Positions 1 through 6,253 of a stretch of 9,689 bases of DNA are shown here, in pieces. A program made the position numbers and the translations under genes. Every line of letters begins with the position of its first letter. Position 1 is the stretch's first letter. Under the pieces are notes generated by a model that was not told the origin of the DNA, did no database searches, and was given only the letters and a program-made list of their open reading frames with translations. This DNA is from Actinomycetota bacterium (lineage in GTDB: Bacteria > Actinomycetota > Thermoleophilia > Miltoncostaeales > Miltoncostaeaceae): NCBI GenBank assembly GCA_947475125.1, contig CANJMX010000049.1, positions 1 through 9,689 of the forward strand, written 5' to 3'.

Positions 1-94
1 GCTCCTCGGCAGAAAGAAGGGGACGACGCTTGCGAGGCGCGGTCGCCCCACCCTTCTTCTTCTTGATCCGCCCGCGTCCGCGCGGCTTCGCCAT
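1..94 (-). CDS. N-terminus of an unidentified basic protein (cut by left edge)
   Basis: An ATG at 94-92 opens a frame that stays open to the left edge; 31 residues are visible. The sequence begins MAKPRGRGRIKKKKGG, continues with a second basic cluster (PRKRR) and reaches a more ordinary LLSAEE stretch at the edge. Four consecutive AAG codons encode the lysine run. A GGAAGG sequence lies 4 nt upstream of the ATG and supports the start. The gene is co-directional with lysS and begins 92 bp after its stop. Such a charged head suggests nucleic-acid or ribosome binding, but that is inference only. I do not recognise the family, and the rest of the protein is outside the window. Confidence 0.6.
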   Translation of the reverse strand, partial: MAKPRGRGRIKKKKGGATAPRKRRPLLSAEE

Positions 95-126
95 GTGACC
101 TTCCAGTTCGGACTGCTCTTAGAAAC

Positions 127-163
127 GGCGCGGGACGCTATCACTTCAGGGGCCTCCCGTGCC
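127..163 (-). terminator. possible weak hairpin terminator after lysS
   Basis: On the minus strand GGCACGGGA (163-155) can pair with TCCCGCGCC (135-127), giving a 9-bp stem with one A-C mismatch around a 19-nt loop, followed by GTTTCT rather than a clear T tract. It lies between the lysS stop and the next co-directional gene. The long loop and missing T run make this a weak candidate. Confidence 0.25.
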
Positions 164-186
164 AGTTCCTCCGGTATTGGGTGCCG

Positions 187-1704
187 CTAATTCCTCATCG
201 CAGGGAAGAGGATGACTTCACGGATCGAGTGGCGATCCGTCAGCACCATGACGAGGCGGTCGATTCCAAGCCCCAGGCCCCCCGTGGGGGGCATGCCGTG
301 CTCAAGCGCCGTGAGGAAGTCCTCATCGGCGGGTTGGGCCTCGTCATCCCCCGCAGCGCGGTCGGCCTGCAGCATCGCGAACCGCTCGCGCTGGTCGTCG
401 GGGTCGTTCAGTTCGGAGAAGGCATTGGCGATCTCCATGCCCGCACAGAACGCCTCAAAGCGCTCCACGAGCCGCGGATCGTCCTCCCGCCGCTTGGCGA
501 AGGGCGAGAGCTCGAGCGGGTAGTCGAGCAGGATGGTGGGCTGAATGAGGGTCGGCTCGAGCGACTGGCTGAGGATGCCGTCCACCAATTTCGACCACGG
601 CGCCGCGTCGGGCGCATCAAGGCCAGCGGCGCGCATTGCAGCACGGAGAGAATCGGCGTCGGGGTGGGCCAGCACGTCGATGCCGCTGGTCTCCTCCAGC
701 GCGTCGGTGAGGCGAACACGGCGCCATGGTGGCGTGAGGTCGATCTCCCCGCCCTTCCATGGAACCTTCATGCCACCGGTGGCCTCAACGGCAGCGGCGG
801 ACACCATCTCCTCGAGCATCGCGGCCACGTCCTCGTAGTCGGCGTATGCCTCGTAGGTCTCCAGCATCGTGAACTCAGGGTTGTGCTTGAACGACACGCC
901 CTCGTTGCGGAAGTCCTTCCCGAGCTCGTACACCTTCTCGAGCCCGCCCACGATGCAGCGCTTGAGGTACAGCTCAGTGGCGATGCGCAGAAACAGCTCG
1001 CGATCCAGCTCGTTGTGGTGCGTGACGAATGGTCGCGCCGCGGCACCGCCGTAGATCGGCTGCAGCGCAGGTGTCTCAACCTCGATGAACCCGCGGGAGT
1101 CGAGAAAGCGGCGCACGCCCGAGATCGCGCGGGCCCGCATGACGAACTGGCTGCGTACGTCTTCGGATGCCATGAGGTCGAGGTACCGCTGCCGGTAGCG
1201 GGTCTCCGGGTCGGTGAGGCCGGCATGGCGATCGGGCGGTGGGCGCAGTGCCTTGGCGAGCATCTCCACCGAGTCGGCGGCAACCGAGATCTCGCCACGC
1301 CGGGTGCGAACGACCGTGCCCCGGATTCCGATGATGTCGCCCAGATGCGCACCGGCGAGCAGGCTCAGGCCAAGCTCTCCGAGGCGGTCAAGCGTGGCCC
1401 AGGCCTGCACCGTGCCCGAACGGTCCTCGACATCGGCGAACACGGTCTTGCCCTGGCCACGGCGCGCCACCAGACGGCCCGCGATGGTGACCTGCCCGGT
1501 GGCCTCGGCGCCGGCCTCCAGCCCATCGCCGAGCGCACGGGCGTCCGCGATGGACCCCCGGCCCGTAAACCGGGCCGGGAACGGGTTGATACCCGCAGCC
1601 CGCAGTTCGTCCGCCTTCTGGCGGCGATCAGCGATGAGGCGGTCAATGCCGCCGTCGACGTCCCCGGGCGACGTCCCGCCTGGGGCGTCGGCGGACGTGC
1701 TCAG
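187..1704 (-). CDS. lysS: lysyl-tRNA synthetase, class II (probable CTG start)
   Basis: Charges tRNA-Lys with lysine in the cytoplasm. From the CTG at 1704-1702 the product is 505 residues, the same as E. coli LysS. An N-terminal OB-fold anticodon-binding domain (about residues 60-155; TGQVTIAGRLVARRGQGK lies near its beginning) is followed by the class II catalytic core: motif 1 with VETPAL near 209-214, motif 2 FRNEG at 265-269, and motif 3 GLGIDRL at 478-484, ending SIREVILFPAMRN. The first GTG in the frame (1470-1468) would delete about 78 residues, cutting into the OB-fold. There is no ATG, GTG or TTG between it and the in-frame TGA at 1716-1714. The CTG overlaps the greA stop as CTGA and gives the ordinary N-terminus MSTSADAPGG. 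An ATT at 1647-1645 is the only other near-cognate option I noted. Identity is certain; the start codon is inferred. Confidence 0.97.
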   Translation of the reverse strand: MSTSADAPGGTSPGDVDGGIDRLIADRRQKADELRAAGINPFPARFTGRGSIADARALGDGLEAGAEATGQVTIAGRLVARRGQGKTVFADVEDRSGTVQAWATLDRLGELGLSLLAGAHLGDIIGIRGTVVRTRRGEISVAADSVEMLAKALRPPPDRHAGLTDPETRYRQRYLDLMASEDVRSQFVMRARAISGVRRFLDSRGFIEVETPALQPIYGGAAARPFVTHHNELDRELFLRIATELYLKRCIVGGLEKVYELGKDFRNEGVSFKHNPEFTMLETYEAYADYEDVAAMLEEMVSAAAVEATGGMKVPWKGGEIDLTPPWRRVRLTDALEETSGIDVLAHPDADSLRAAMRAAGLDAPDAAPWSKLVDGILSQSLEPTLIQPTILLDYPLELSPFAKRREDDPRLVERFEAFCAGMEIANAFSELNDPDDQRERFAMLQADRAAGDDEAQPADEDFLTALEHGMPPTGGLGLGIDRLVMVLTDRHSIREVILFPAMRN

Positions 1705-2180
1705 TCCTCCGCCTCAATCTTCACGACCTGGTACTCGACCTGGCCGCGGGGGCTCACGACGTTCACCTTGTCGCCCTTCTTGCGGCCCATCAGCGCCTTG
1801 CCGATCGGACTCTCATTCGAGAGCCGGTCGCTCAGCGGATCGGCCTCCGCCGAACCGACGACCGAGAAACTCATGGTCTTCTTGTCGGCCGTCGTACGCA
1901 CCGTCACCTTGACTCCAATGCTCACGACATCGGTCGGCACGTCGTGCGGATCGATGATGCTGGCATTCCTGAGCTGGTGCTCGATCTGGATGATCCGGGT
2001 CTCGACGTGCGCCTGCTCGTTCTTGGCGTCGTCGTACTCGGAGTTCTCTGAGATGTCACCGAATTCACGCGCAGTCTTGATGCGCTCGGCGACCTCACGA
2101 CGCTTTTTCGTCGTCAGGTACTCGATCTCGTCTTGGAGCTTGTTGTAGCCCTCTTCGGTGAGGATTACCTCACGGTCCAC
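1701..2180 (-). CDS. greA: transcription elongation factor GreA
   Basis: GreA enters the RNA polymerase secondary channel and stimulates cleavage of backtracked RNA, rescuing stalled complexes. The 159-residue product matches the family length. An N-terminal coiled-coil hairpin (about 1-75) carries the tip motif GDISEN at 41-46; Asp42 and Glu45 correspond to the acidic pair known in E. coli GreA (D41, E44). The C-terminal FKBP-like domain shows SPIGKALMG at 124-132 and KKGDKV just after. The start is a GTG with GGGAGG 5 nt upstream (2191-2186); a nearby ATG at 2193-2191 is out of frame. The gene follows a 100-bp gap with promoter-like sequence and overlaps the lysS start. It appears to lead a greA-lysS unit. 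Confidence 0.97.
   Translation of the reverse strand: MDREVILTEEGYNKLQDEIEYLTTKKRREVAERIKTAREFGDISENSEYDDAKNEQAHVETRIIQIEHQLRNASIIDPHDVPTDVVSIGVKVTVRTTADKKTMSFSVVGSAEADPLSDRLSNESPIGKALMGRKKGDKVNVVSPRGQVEYQVVKIEAED
1706..1715 (-). promoter_or_regulatory. ribosome binding site deciding the lysS CTG start
   Basis: The minus strand reads GAGGCGGAGGA directly before CTGAGC. GAGG (1715-1712) lies 7 nt from the CTG; a second GGAGG (1710-1706) is only 1 nt away and too close. The site lies within the last codons of greA, so lysS translation is probably coupled to greA termination. Confidence 0.5.
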
Positions 2181-2222
2181 TGCGGCCTCCCATGGACGTT
2201 ATTGCCCCGTATGCGGTCGCGG

Positions 2223-2252
2223 ACGATAGCCGAGAGGGTCGGGGGCGGGCAA
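2223..2252 (-). promoter_or_regulatory. candidate promoter for greA-lysS
   Basis: On the minus strand TTGCCC (2252-2247) is followed after 18 nt by TATCGT (2228-2223), which fits the TAnnnT form of an actinobacterial -10 with a 4-of-6 match to the -35 consensus. Transcription would begin near 2215, leaving about 35 nt of leader before the greA GTG. The position, in the largest gap inside the gene block, supports it. It is judged from sequence only. Confidence 0.45.
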
Positions 2253-2264
2253 CTTTCAAAGTTG
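2250..2264. promoter_or_regulatory. perfect 15-bp palindrome, candidate operator upstream of greA
   Basis: CAACTTTCAAAGTTG is a perfect inverted repeat with 7-bp arms around one central base. It is AT-rich within a very GC-rich gap, starts 14 bp upstream of the greA start-side gap boundary with dusB (16 bp past the dusB stop in transcription order), and overlaps the proposed -35 hexamer. The one-base centre cannot form a good RNA hairpin loop and there is no T tract, so a dimeric protein-binding site is more likely than a terminator. No regulator is identified. Confidence 0.5.
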
Positions 2265-2280
2265 AAACGGGTGCACTGTC

Positions 2281-3336
2281 TCACGCGGCGAGAATCGCCG
2301 CCTCGCGCAGGCGGGCCAGCCGGTCGAGCGCGGCATCGAGTGTGGGGTCCTCCATGAGGGCCTGGAGCTGGTCGTCGGGGACGCCCCGGCCGACCAGATA
2401 CCACGAGTGGAACTTGCGCATGTAGTGGCACGCGTTGTCGGCGCCGAGCACGCCCACGATGTCGTTGCTGAACCCGACGAGCTCGTCAATCACCTCGTAC
2501 AGCGGCGGCCGGGGGTCGGCCGCCCCTTCCCCGATCGCACGGAACACCCATGGATTGCCGAGGGCCGCCCTGCCAATCATCACTCCCGCGGCACCGGTGC
2601 GCTCGAGGGCCTCCCGGGCTCCTGCGGCGTCGGCGATATCGCCACTGATGACCACGGGAACCTGCACGGCCCGCACCACCTCCGCGCTGATCTGGTGGTC
2701 GGCACTGCCGGAGTACTCCTCAGCGGCTGCGCGGGGGTGAATGGTGATCATCGCCGCACCGGCGTCCTCAAAGCGCCGTGCCAGATCGGCCGGGTCGCAG
2801 TCGCCCGGCTTCAGCCCCCGCCGCATCTTGACCGTCACCGGAATACGCACGGCATCGGCCATCGCGCGGATCACCGCCACCGCGCGGTCCGGGTCGGCCA
2901 GCAGTGACGCCCCCGCACCGGTCTTCATGATCTTCGGCACCGGGCAGCCCATGTTGATGTCCACCATGTCGGCACCGGCCTCCTCCACCGCCCTGGCGGC
3001 CTCGGCCATCACGTCGGGGGCACCCCCAAAGACCTGGATGCACATCGGGTGCTCACCGGGTACGACCTCGAGCATGGAAGTGGTACGCCGATTTCCGTGC
3101 CGGATGCCGTGGGCCGCAACCATCTCCGATACCACCAACCCGGCACCGTGGCGACGCGACTGGGCACGGAATGCCCGGTTGCCGATGCCCGCAAGCGGGG
3201 CCTGCACCACCCGATTGGGAATGACCACATCCCCAACGCTGAAGGGCTCGGCGAGCGGCCAGTGACCATCCGATGGCGGCGGTGCCACCGGATCGCGCTG
3301 GCGCGCCGCCACGAGGGCGCGCATGCGCTTCTTCAC
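2281..3336 (-). CDS. dusB: tRNA-dihydrouridine synthase, DusB-like
   Basis: FMN-dependent enzyme that reduces specific uridines in tRNA to dihydrouridine using NADPH. The 351 residues contain the expected TIM-barrel signatures: FMN-binding APLAGIGNRAFR at 46-57, NMGCP at 128-132 with catalytic Cys131, VKMRRG at 169-174, HPRAAAEEYSG at 200-210 in place of the more usual HGRT/HART-type motif, SGDI at 231-234, and MIGRAALGNPW at 253-263. The C-terminal part is the helical tRNA-binding domain. The GTG start overlaps the coaX stop as GTGA, but no Shine-Dalgarno sequence precedes it; an ATG 12 bp downstream (3324) has GGTGA 8 nt upstream and may be the real start. The DusB subtype is assigned from overall resemblance and from the dusB-greA-lysS neighbourhood. 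Confidence 0.95.
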   Translation of the reverse strand: MKKRMRALVAARQRDPVAPPPSDGHWPLAEPFSVGDVVIPNRVVQAPLAGIGNRAFRAQSRRHGAGLVVSEMVAAHGIRHGNRRTTSMLEVVPGEHPMCIQVFGGAPDVMAEAARAVEEAGADMVDINMGCPVPKIMKTGAGASLLADPDRAVAVIRAMADAVRIPVTVKMRRGLKPGDCDPADLARRFEDAGAAMITIHPRAAAEEYSGSADHQISAEVVRAVQVPVVISGDIADAAGAREALERTGAAGVMIGRAALGNPWVFRAIGEGAADPRPPLYEVIDELVGFSNDIVGVLGADNACHYMRKFHSWYLVGRGVPDDQLQALMEDPTLDAALDRLARLREAAILAA

Positions 3337-4124
3337 CGGCGGCGACTACGCGTCGTGGCGCCGGTGGTGCGCTCGTGCACGAGCCTGAGCCCCTCAATGG
3401 TGAGCATGGGCTCATGCTCCTCAATGAGCACCGAATGCGGCAGCACCAACGGCGCGAGGCCTCCCGTGGCAATGACGATGGGCTGTGCGCCCAGTTCAAT
3501 GGCGATGCGGCCCACCATGCCGTCCACCATCGCGGCGGCACCCAGTACCAGCCCCGACTGCATGCATTCCACCGTGTTGCGCCCGATCGTGGTCGGCGGC
3601 GCTACGAGTTCCACGCGCATCAGGCGCGCTGCACGCTGCGAGAGGGCATCGAGGCCGCTGTCCACACCGGGGGCAATGACGCCGCCGATGAACTCGCCAT
3701 TTGCCGACACCACATCGAGTGTGGTGGCCGTTCCGAAGTCCACCACCACGCATGGCCCGCCAAACCGGGCGTGGGCAGCCACCGCGTTGGCGATGCGATC
3801 GGCACCCACCTCATGCGGATTGTCCACCAGAAGCGGCATGCCGGTGCGCACGCCGGGACCCACGACCACCGCGGGACGATCGAGGTACCTGTCCGCCAGC
3901 GCCTGATACGCAACGGTCAGCTCGGGCACCACCGATGCCACCACCACGTGGTCAACCTCGGTGAGGCTTCCGCCGCGCAGCTCCAGAATGGTGTCATAGC
4001 TCGCCGCCAGTTCATCAACTGTGGTGCGGCGAACCGTGGAGACGCGCCAGTCGTGCAGCAACTCGTCACCCGAGAAGAGCCCTGCCACGGTCTGCGAGTT
4101 GCCGACATCGACGGCGAGCAGCAC
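3333..4124 (-). CDS. coaX: type III pantothenate kinase
   Basis: Phosphorylates pantothenate, the first step of coenzyme A synthesis. CoaX enzymes belong to the ASKHA fold and resist feedback by CoA. The 263-residue product begins with the phosphate-binding MLLAVDVGNSQT (Asp6), then DNPHEVGADRIAN at 101-113, VVVDFGTATTLD at 126-137 and GGVIAPGVDSGLDAL at 147-161, followed by TIGRNTVECMQSG at 179-191 and the late glycine motif ATGGLAP. All the usual CoaX signatures are present. The start is GTG, with GGAGG (4136-4132) 7 nt upstream inside the last codons of the preceding gene, from whose stop it is separated by 2 nt. The C-terminus ends in a basic TTRSRRR and overlaps dusB. Confidence 0.96.
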   Translation of the reverse strand: MLLAVDVGNSQTVAGLFSGDELLHDWRVSTVRRTTVDELAASYDTILELRGGSLTEVDHVVVASVVPELTVAYQALADRYLDRPAVVVGPGVRTGMPLLVDNPHEVGADRIANAVAAHARFGGPCVVVDFGTATTLDVVSANGEFIGGVIAPGVDSGLDALSQRAARLMRVELVAPPTTIGRNTVECMQSGLVLGAAAMVDGMVGRIAIELGAQPIVIATGGLAPLVLPHSVLIEEHEPMLTIEGLRLVHERTTGATTRSRRR

Positions 4125-4126
4125 GG

Positions 4127-4453
4127 TCAGTCCTCCAGGACGACCGCGTCGAGGTCATCCACATCGTCCATGCGCAGCATCTCCACCGTCACGTCCTGGG
4201 TGGTGTGCACCTCAACCCGGGGAATGATGCGTGTGGGGCGGTTCTTATCCCACACCCACACGTCCTCCATGGTGATGTGGAAGTACGGGTAGGCCGTCTG
4301 CGGATCGAACTTGCGATCCAGCCGATTGCACAGGTACGTCGCCTCCTGCGTGAGCACGCAGTAGCGAAAGAGTGGGAACACGTCGGAGTACTCGCGCTTG
4401 AGGCGGAGCTCAAGTTCTGCGTCGTACTCATCAAGTTCATCGGTCTGGGACAT
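4127..4453 (-). CDS. small conserved hypothetical, DUF2469-like
   Basis: A 108-residue soluble acidic protein of unknown function. Its layout (EYDAELELRLKREYSDV at 9-25, YLCNR at 40-44, DVWVWDKNRPTR at 64-75, VEVHTTQDVTVEML at 80-93) closely follows what I recall of the actinobacterial DUF2469 family (Mycobacterium Rv2901c type: E-E-L-REY, YL-N, D-WVWD--RP-R, V-V-T--DV-VE-L). This is recall, not a search. The last 13 residues are mostly Asp, Glu and Leu/Val. No signal peptide or membrane segment is visible. The start at 4453 is chosen over an ATG at 4480 because GGAGGGGG ends 4 nt upstream of it. It lies between folK and coaX, with coaX 2 nt downstream, so it is co-expressed with folate and CoA genes. 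Rv2901c, as I recall, sits elsewhere, near rnhB. Confidence 0.85.
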   Translation of the reverse strand: MSQTDELDEYDAELELRLKREYSDVFPLFRYCVLTQEATYLCNRLDRKFDPQTAYPYFHITMEDVWVWDKNRPTRIIPRVEVHTTQDVTVEMLRMDDVDDLDAVVLED

Positions 4454-4455
4454 CA

Positions 4456-4489
4456 CACCCCCTCCGGGGTCGAGCGGCATTCGGGGGCG
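4456..4489 (-). promoter_or_regulatory. possible hairpin covering the DUF2469-like gene's ribosome binding site
   Basis: On the minus strand CGCCCCC (4489-4483) can pair with GGGGGTG (4462-4456), 7 bp including one G-U, with a loop of about 20 nt. The 3' arm includes part of the GGAGGGGG Shine-Dalgarno sequence (4465-4458). The 5' arm begins 3 nt after the folK stop codon, so a ribosome finishing folK would open it. This would couple the two genes. It is a paper fold only. Confidence 0.3.
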
Positions 4490-4492
4490 GGA

Positions 4493-5017
4493 TCATAGAC
4501 CCGGCGGGGTGCAGCCCGGGAGTGCCAGTGCCAGCCGGGTGCGGTGGACGGGTTGCGACGGTGTATCGAGGGCATCGAGCAGTGCGCTGGTACGCGAGCC
4601 ATCAGGCAGTTCCATCAGGGGTTCAACCTCCACCAGAGGTACAAGCACAAAGCGCCGATCGCGGATGCGTGGATGCGGAATCACCAGATCGGGGTCAGTG
4701 GTATGCCACTCGCCCCCCTCCCATGCCAGCAGGTCCACGTCGAGCGGCCGCGGGCCGTAGCGGGGACCGGCGGTGCGACCCGCCTCGTGCTCCACCCGTT
4801 TGGCCACGGCCAGGACCGCCGGCGGGTTCAGGTCGGTGCGGGTACGGATGACGGCGTTCAGGAATGCTGGCTGGTCGGCCATGTCCTGCGGGGCGGTCTC
4901 GTACACACCGCTCACGGCGTCGGCCACGACACCTGCGGCGGCGAGGGTGTCGATCCCTACCTGCAGCGCCGCAACCCGATCGCCGAGGTTCGACCCCAGG
5001 CCCAGCCAGAACTGCAT
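4493..5017 (-). CDS. folK: 2-amino-4-hydroxy-6-hydroxymethyldihydropteridine diphosphokinase
   Basis: HPPK transfers pyrophosphate from ATP to 6-hydroxymethyl-7,8-dihydropterin, preparing the substrate of FolP. The 174-residue product starts MQFWLGLGSNLGDR, then SGVYETAPQDMADQPAFLNAV (36-56), and the signature RYGPRPLDVDLL at 86-97, where Asp93 and Asp95 match the Mg-ATP-binding aspartates of E. coli HPPK. IPHPRIRDRRFVLVPL (113-128) completes the family pattern. About 25 residues past the core (PSQPVHRTRLALALPGC...) resemble no motif I know. The start ATG overlaps the folB stop as TGATG, so translation is probably coupled. Confidence 0.96.
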   Translation of the reverse strand: MQFWLGLGSNLGDRVAALQVGIDTLAAAGVVADAVSGVYETAPQDMADQPAFLNAVIRTRTDLNPPAVLAVAKRVEHEAGRTAGPRYGPRPLDVDLLAWEGGEWHTTDPDLVIPHPRIRDRRFVLVPLVEVEPLMELPDGSRTSALLDALDTPSQPVHRTRLALALPGCTPPGL

Positions 5018-5388
5018 CAGGACCCGTCAGCCACAGCGTGGAGCGATACCGATACGTCGTCGAGCACATGCGGGATCGCCACGTGGGGCTTGGCGATTGT
5101 CACGGTGGCCGCACGCACGGCAGGATCGGCGAGTGCCCGGTCGGCCACGAGCCGCGCAAGGCGCTCAAGAAGCGCCACGGGCTCGCCCGCCACGATGGCC
5201 GAGATGTCATCGCACAGCGTCGCGTAGTCCACGGTATCGGCGAGGGCGTCGGTGGTCGCCGCGCCGTCATGCGCAAGGAACATCTCCACATCCACCACAA
5301 ACCGCTGGCCCAGTACGCGCTCCTCTGGGTGTACCCCGTGATGGCCCACAACCTCAAGCCCACTGATACTCACTACCAGGTCGCTCAT
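5017..5388 (-). CDS. folB: dihydroneopterin aldolase
   Basis: Cleaves 7,8-dihydroneopterin to 6-hydroxymethyl-7,8-dihydropterin and glycolaldehyde, the substrate-forming step for FolK. From the ATG at 5388 the product is 123 residues, normal for this homo-oligomeric family. GLEVVGHHGVHPEER spans 10-24, with the pterin-binding glutamate at 22-23; DTVDYATL (51-58) carries the conserved Tyr; LLERLARLVA follows; and VTIAKPHVAIPHV (96-108) includes Lys100, which matches the catalytic lysine of the S. aureus enzyme. A longer frame to 5445 exists, but the 5388 start has GGGGGAG 7 nt upstream (5402-5396), overlaps the folP stop as ATGA, and gives the family-typical N-terminus. Confidence 0.95.
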   Translation of the reverse strand: MSDLVVSISGLEVVGHHGVHPEERVLGQRFVVDVEMFLAHDGAATTDALADTVDYATLCDDISAIVAGEPVALLERLARLVADRALADPAVRAATVTIAKPHVAIPHVLDDVSVSLHAVADGS

Positions 5389-6230
5389 GCCGTATCTCCC
5401 CCATTGATCGCCGTCCATGCGGCCAGCGCATCGACCGTCTCGCACACATCATGCACCCGCAGAACTGCAGCCCCACCCGCCACGGCGCAGAGACCCGCGC
5501 TCAGCGAACCGGCCAGCCGGTCCTCAATTTCGCGCCCGGTGATCGCACCGATCATGCCCTTGCGGGACACCCCCACCACGACGGGGCGCCCGAGCGCGGC
5601 AATGGCGGGAATCCCGCGAAGCAGCGCGAGGTTGTGGTCAAGCGTCTTGCCGAACCCGATGCCCGGATCAAGAAGCACGTGGGCCTCGGCAATACCGGCC
5701 GACACAGCGGCCTCGAGCCGGGCCTCGAGAAAGGCACGCACCTCGTCCACCACGTCGTCGTACCGGGGATCATCCTGCATCGTGGCCGGTTCACCGCGCA
5801 TGTGCATAAGACAGATCGCACTGCCGCGATCGGCCACGAGCGGGAACATTCCGGGATCGGCACCCGCGCTGACGTCGTTCACCAGCACGGCCCCCGCATC
5901 AAGGGCCGCGCGGGCAGTGGAGGCATGGCGTGTGTCGATTGAGATGGGGACGTCAACGCCGGCGGCGATTGCGGCCAGCGTGGGCTCCAGACGGCGCAGT
6001 TCCTCGTGTGCCGATACGGCCTGCGCGCCCGGACGCGTGCTTTCGGCCCCCACGTCGCAGATGGCGGCGCCCTCTGCGGCCACCGCCAGAATCCGTGCCG
6101 CCGCGCCCGGGGCCCCGGCGTGGCGGCCCACGTCGGCAAACGAGTCGGGCGTCACGTTGAGGATGCCCATTGCGCACGGGGCGCGGAGCCATGAGAGCGG
6201 ATCGCTGATGCGCGAAAGCGTACCCGTCAT
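5385..6230 (-). CDS. folP: dihydropteroate synthase
   Basis: Condenses 6-hydroxymethyl-dihydropterin pyrophosphate with p-aminobenzoate to dihydropteroate; this is the target of sulfonamides. All DHPS loops are visible in the 281 residues: MGILNVTPDSF at 21-31, the GAESTRPGA loop at 61-69, SIDT at 97-100, LVNDVSAG at 116-123, LMHMRGEP at 141-148, LLDPGIGFGKTLDHN at 186-200, VSRKGMIG at 221-228 and RVHDV at 258-262. The second-loop sequence DSFADVG replaces the commoner DSFSDGG. The ATG start has only a poor Shine-Dalgarno (GAGCGGA-like) and lies 23 bp after ftsH. In many actinobacteria folE occupies the place between ftsH and folP; it is missing here. Confidence 0.97.
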   Translation of the reverse strand: MTGTLSRISDPLSWLRAPCAMGILNVTPDSFADVGRHAGAPGAAARILAVAAEGAAICDVGAESTRPGAQAVSAHEELRRLEPTLAAIAAGVDVPISIDTRHASTARAALDAGAVLVNDVSAGADPGMFPLVADRGSAICLMHMRGEPATMQDDPRYDDVVDEVRAFLEARLEAAVSAGIAEAHVLLDPGIGFGKTLDHNLALLRGIPAIAALGRPVVVGVSRKGMIGAITGREIEDRLAGSLSAGLCAVAGGAAVLRVHDVCETVDALAAWTAINGGDTA

Positions 6231-6253
6231 ACGGGTCCGCTCAGCAGGTACTG

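Noticed and set aside
53..64. CTT triplet run as a microsatellite or regulatory repeat
   Set aside because: It is just four Lys codons in the partial basic protein.
181..2148. A 655-codon open frame on the plus strand across lysS and greA
   Set aside because: It is exactly antisense to two certain genes, has no recognisable domain, and long antisense frames are common in GC-rich coding DNA.
2250..2264. The palindrome as a rho-independent terminator for dusB
   Set aside because: Arms are AT-rich, the loop would be one base, and no T tract follows on the minus strand.
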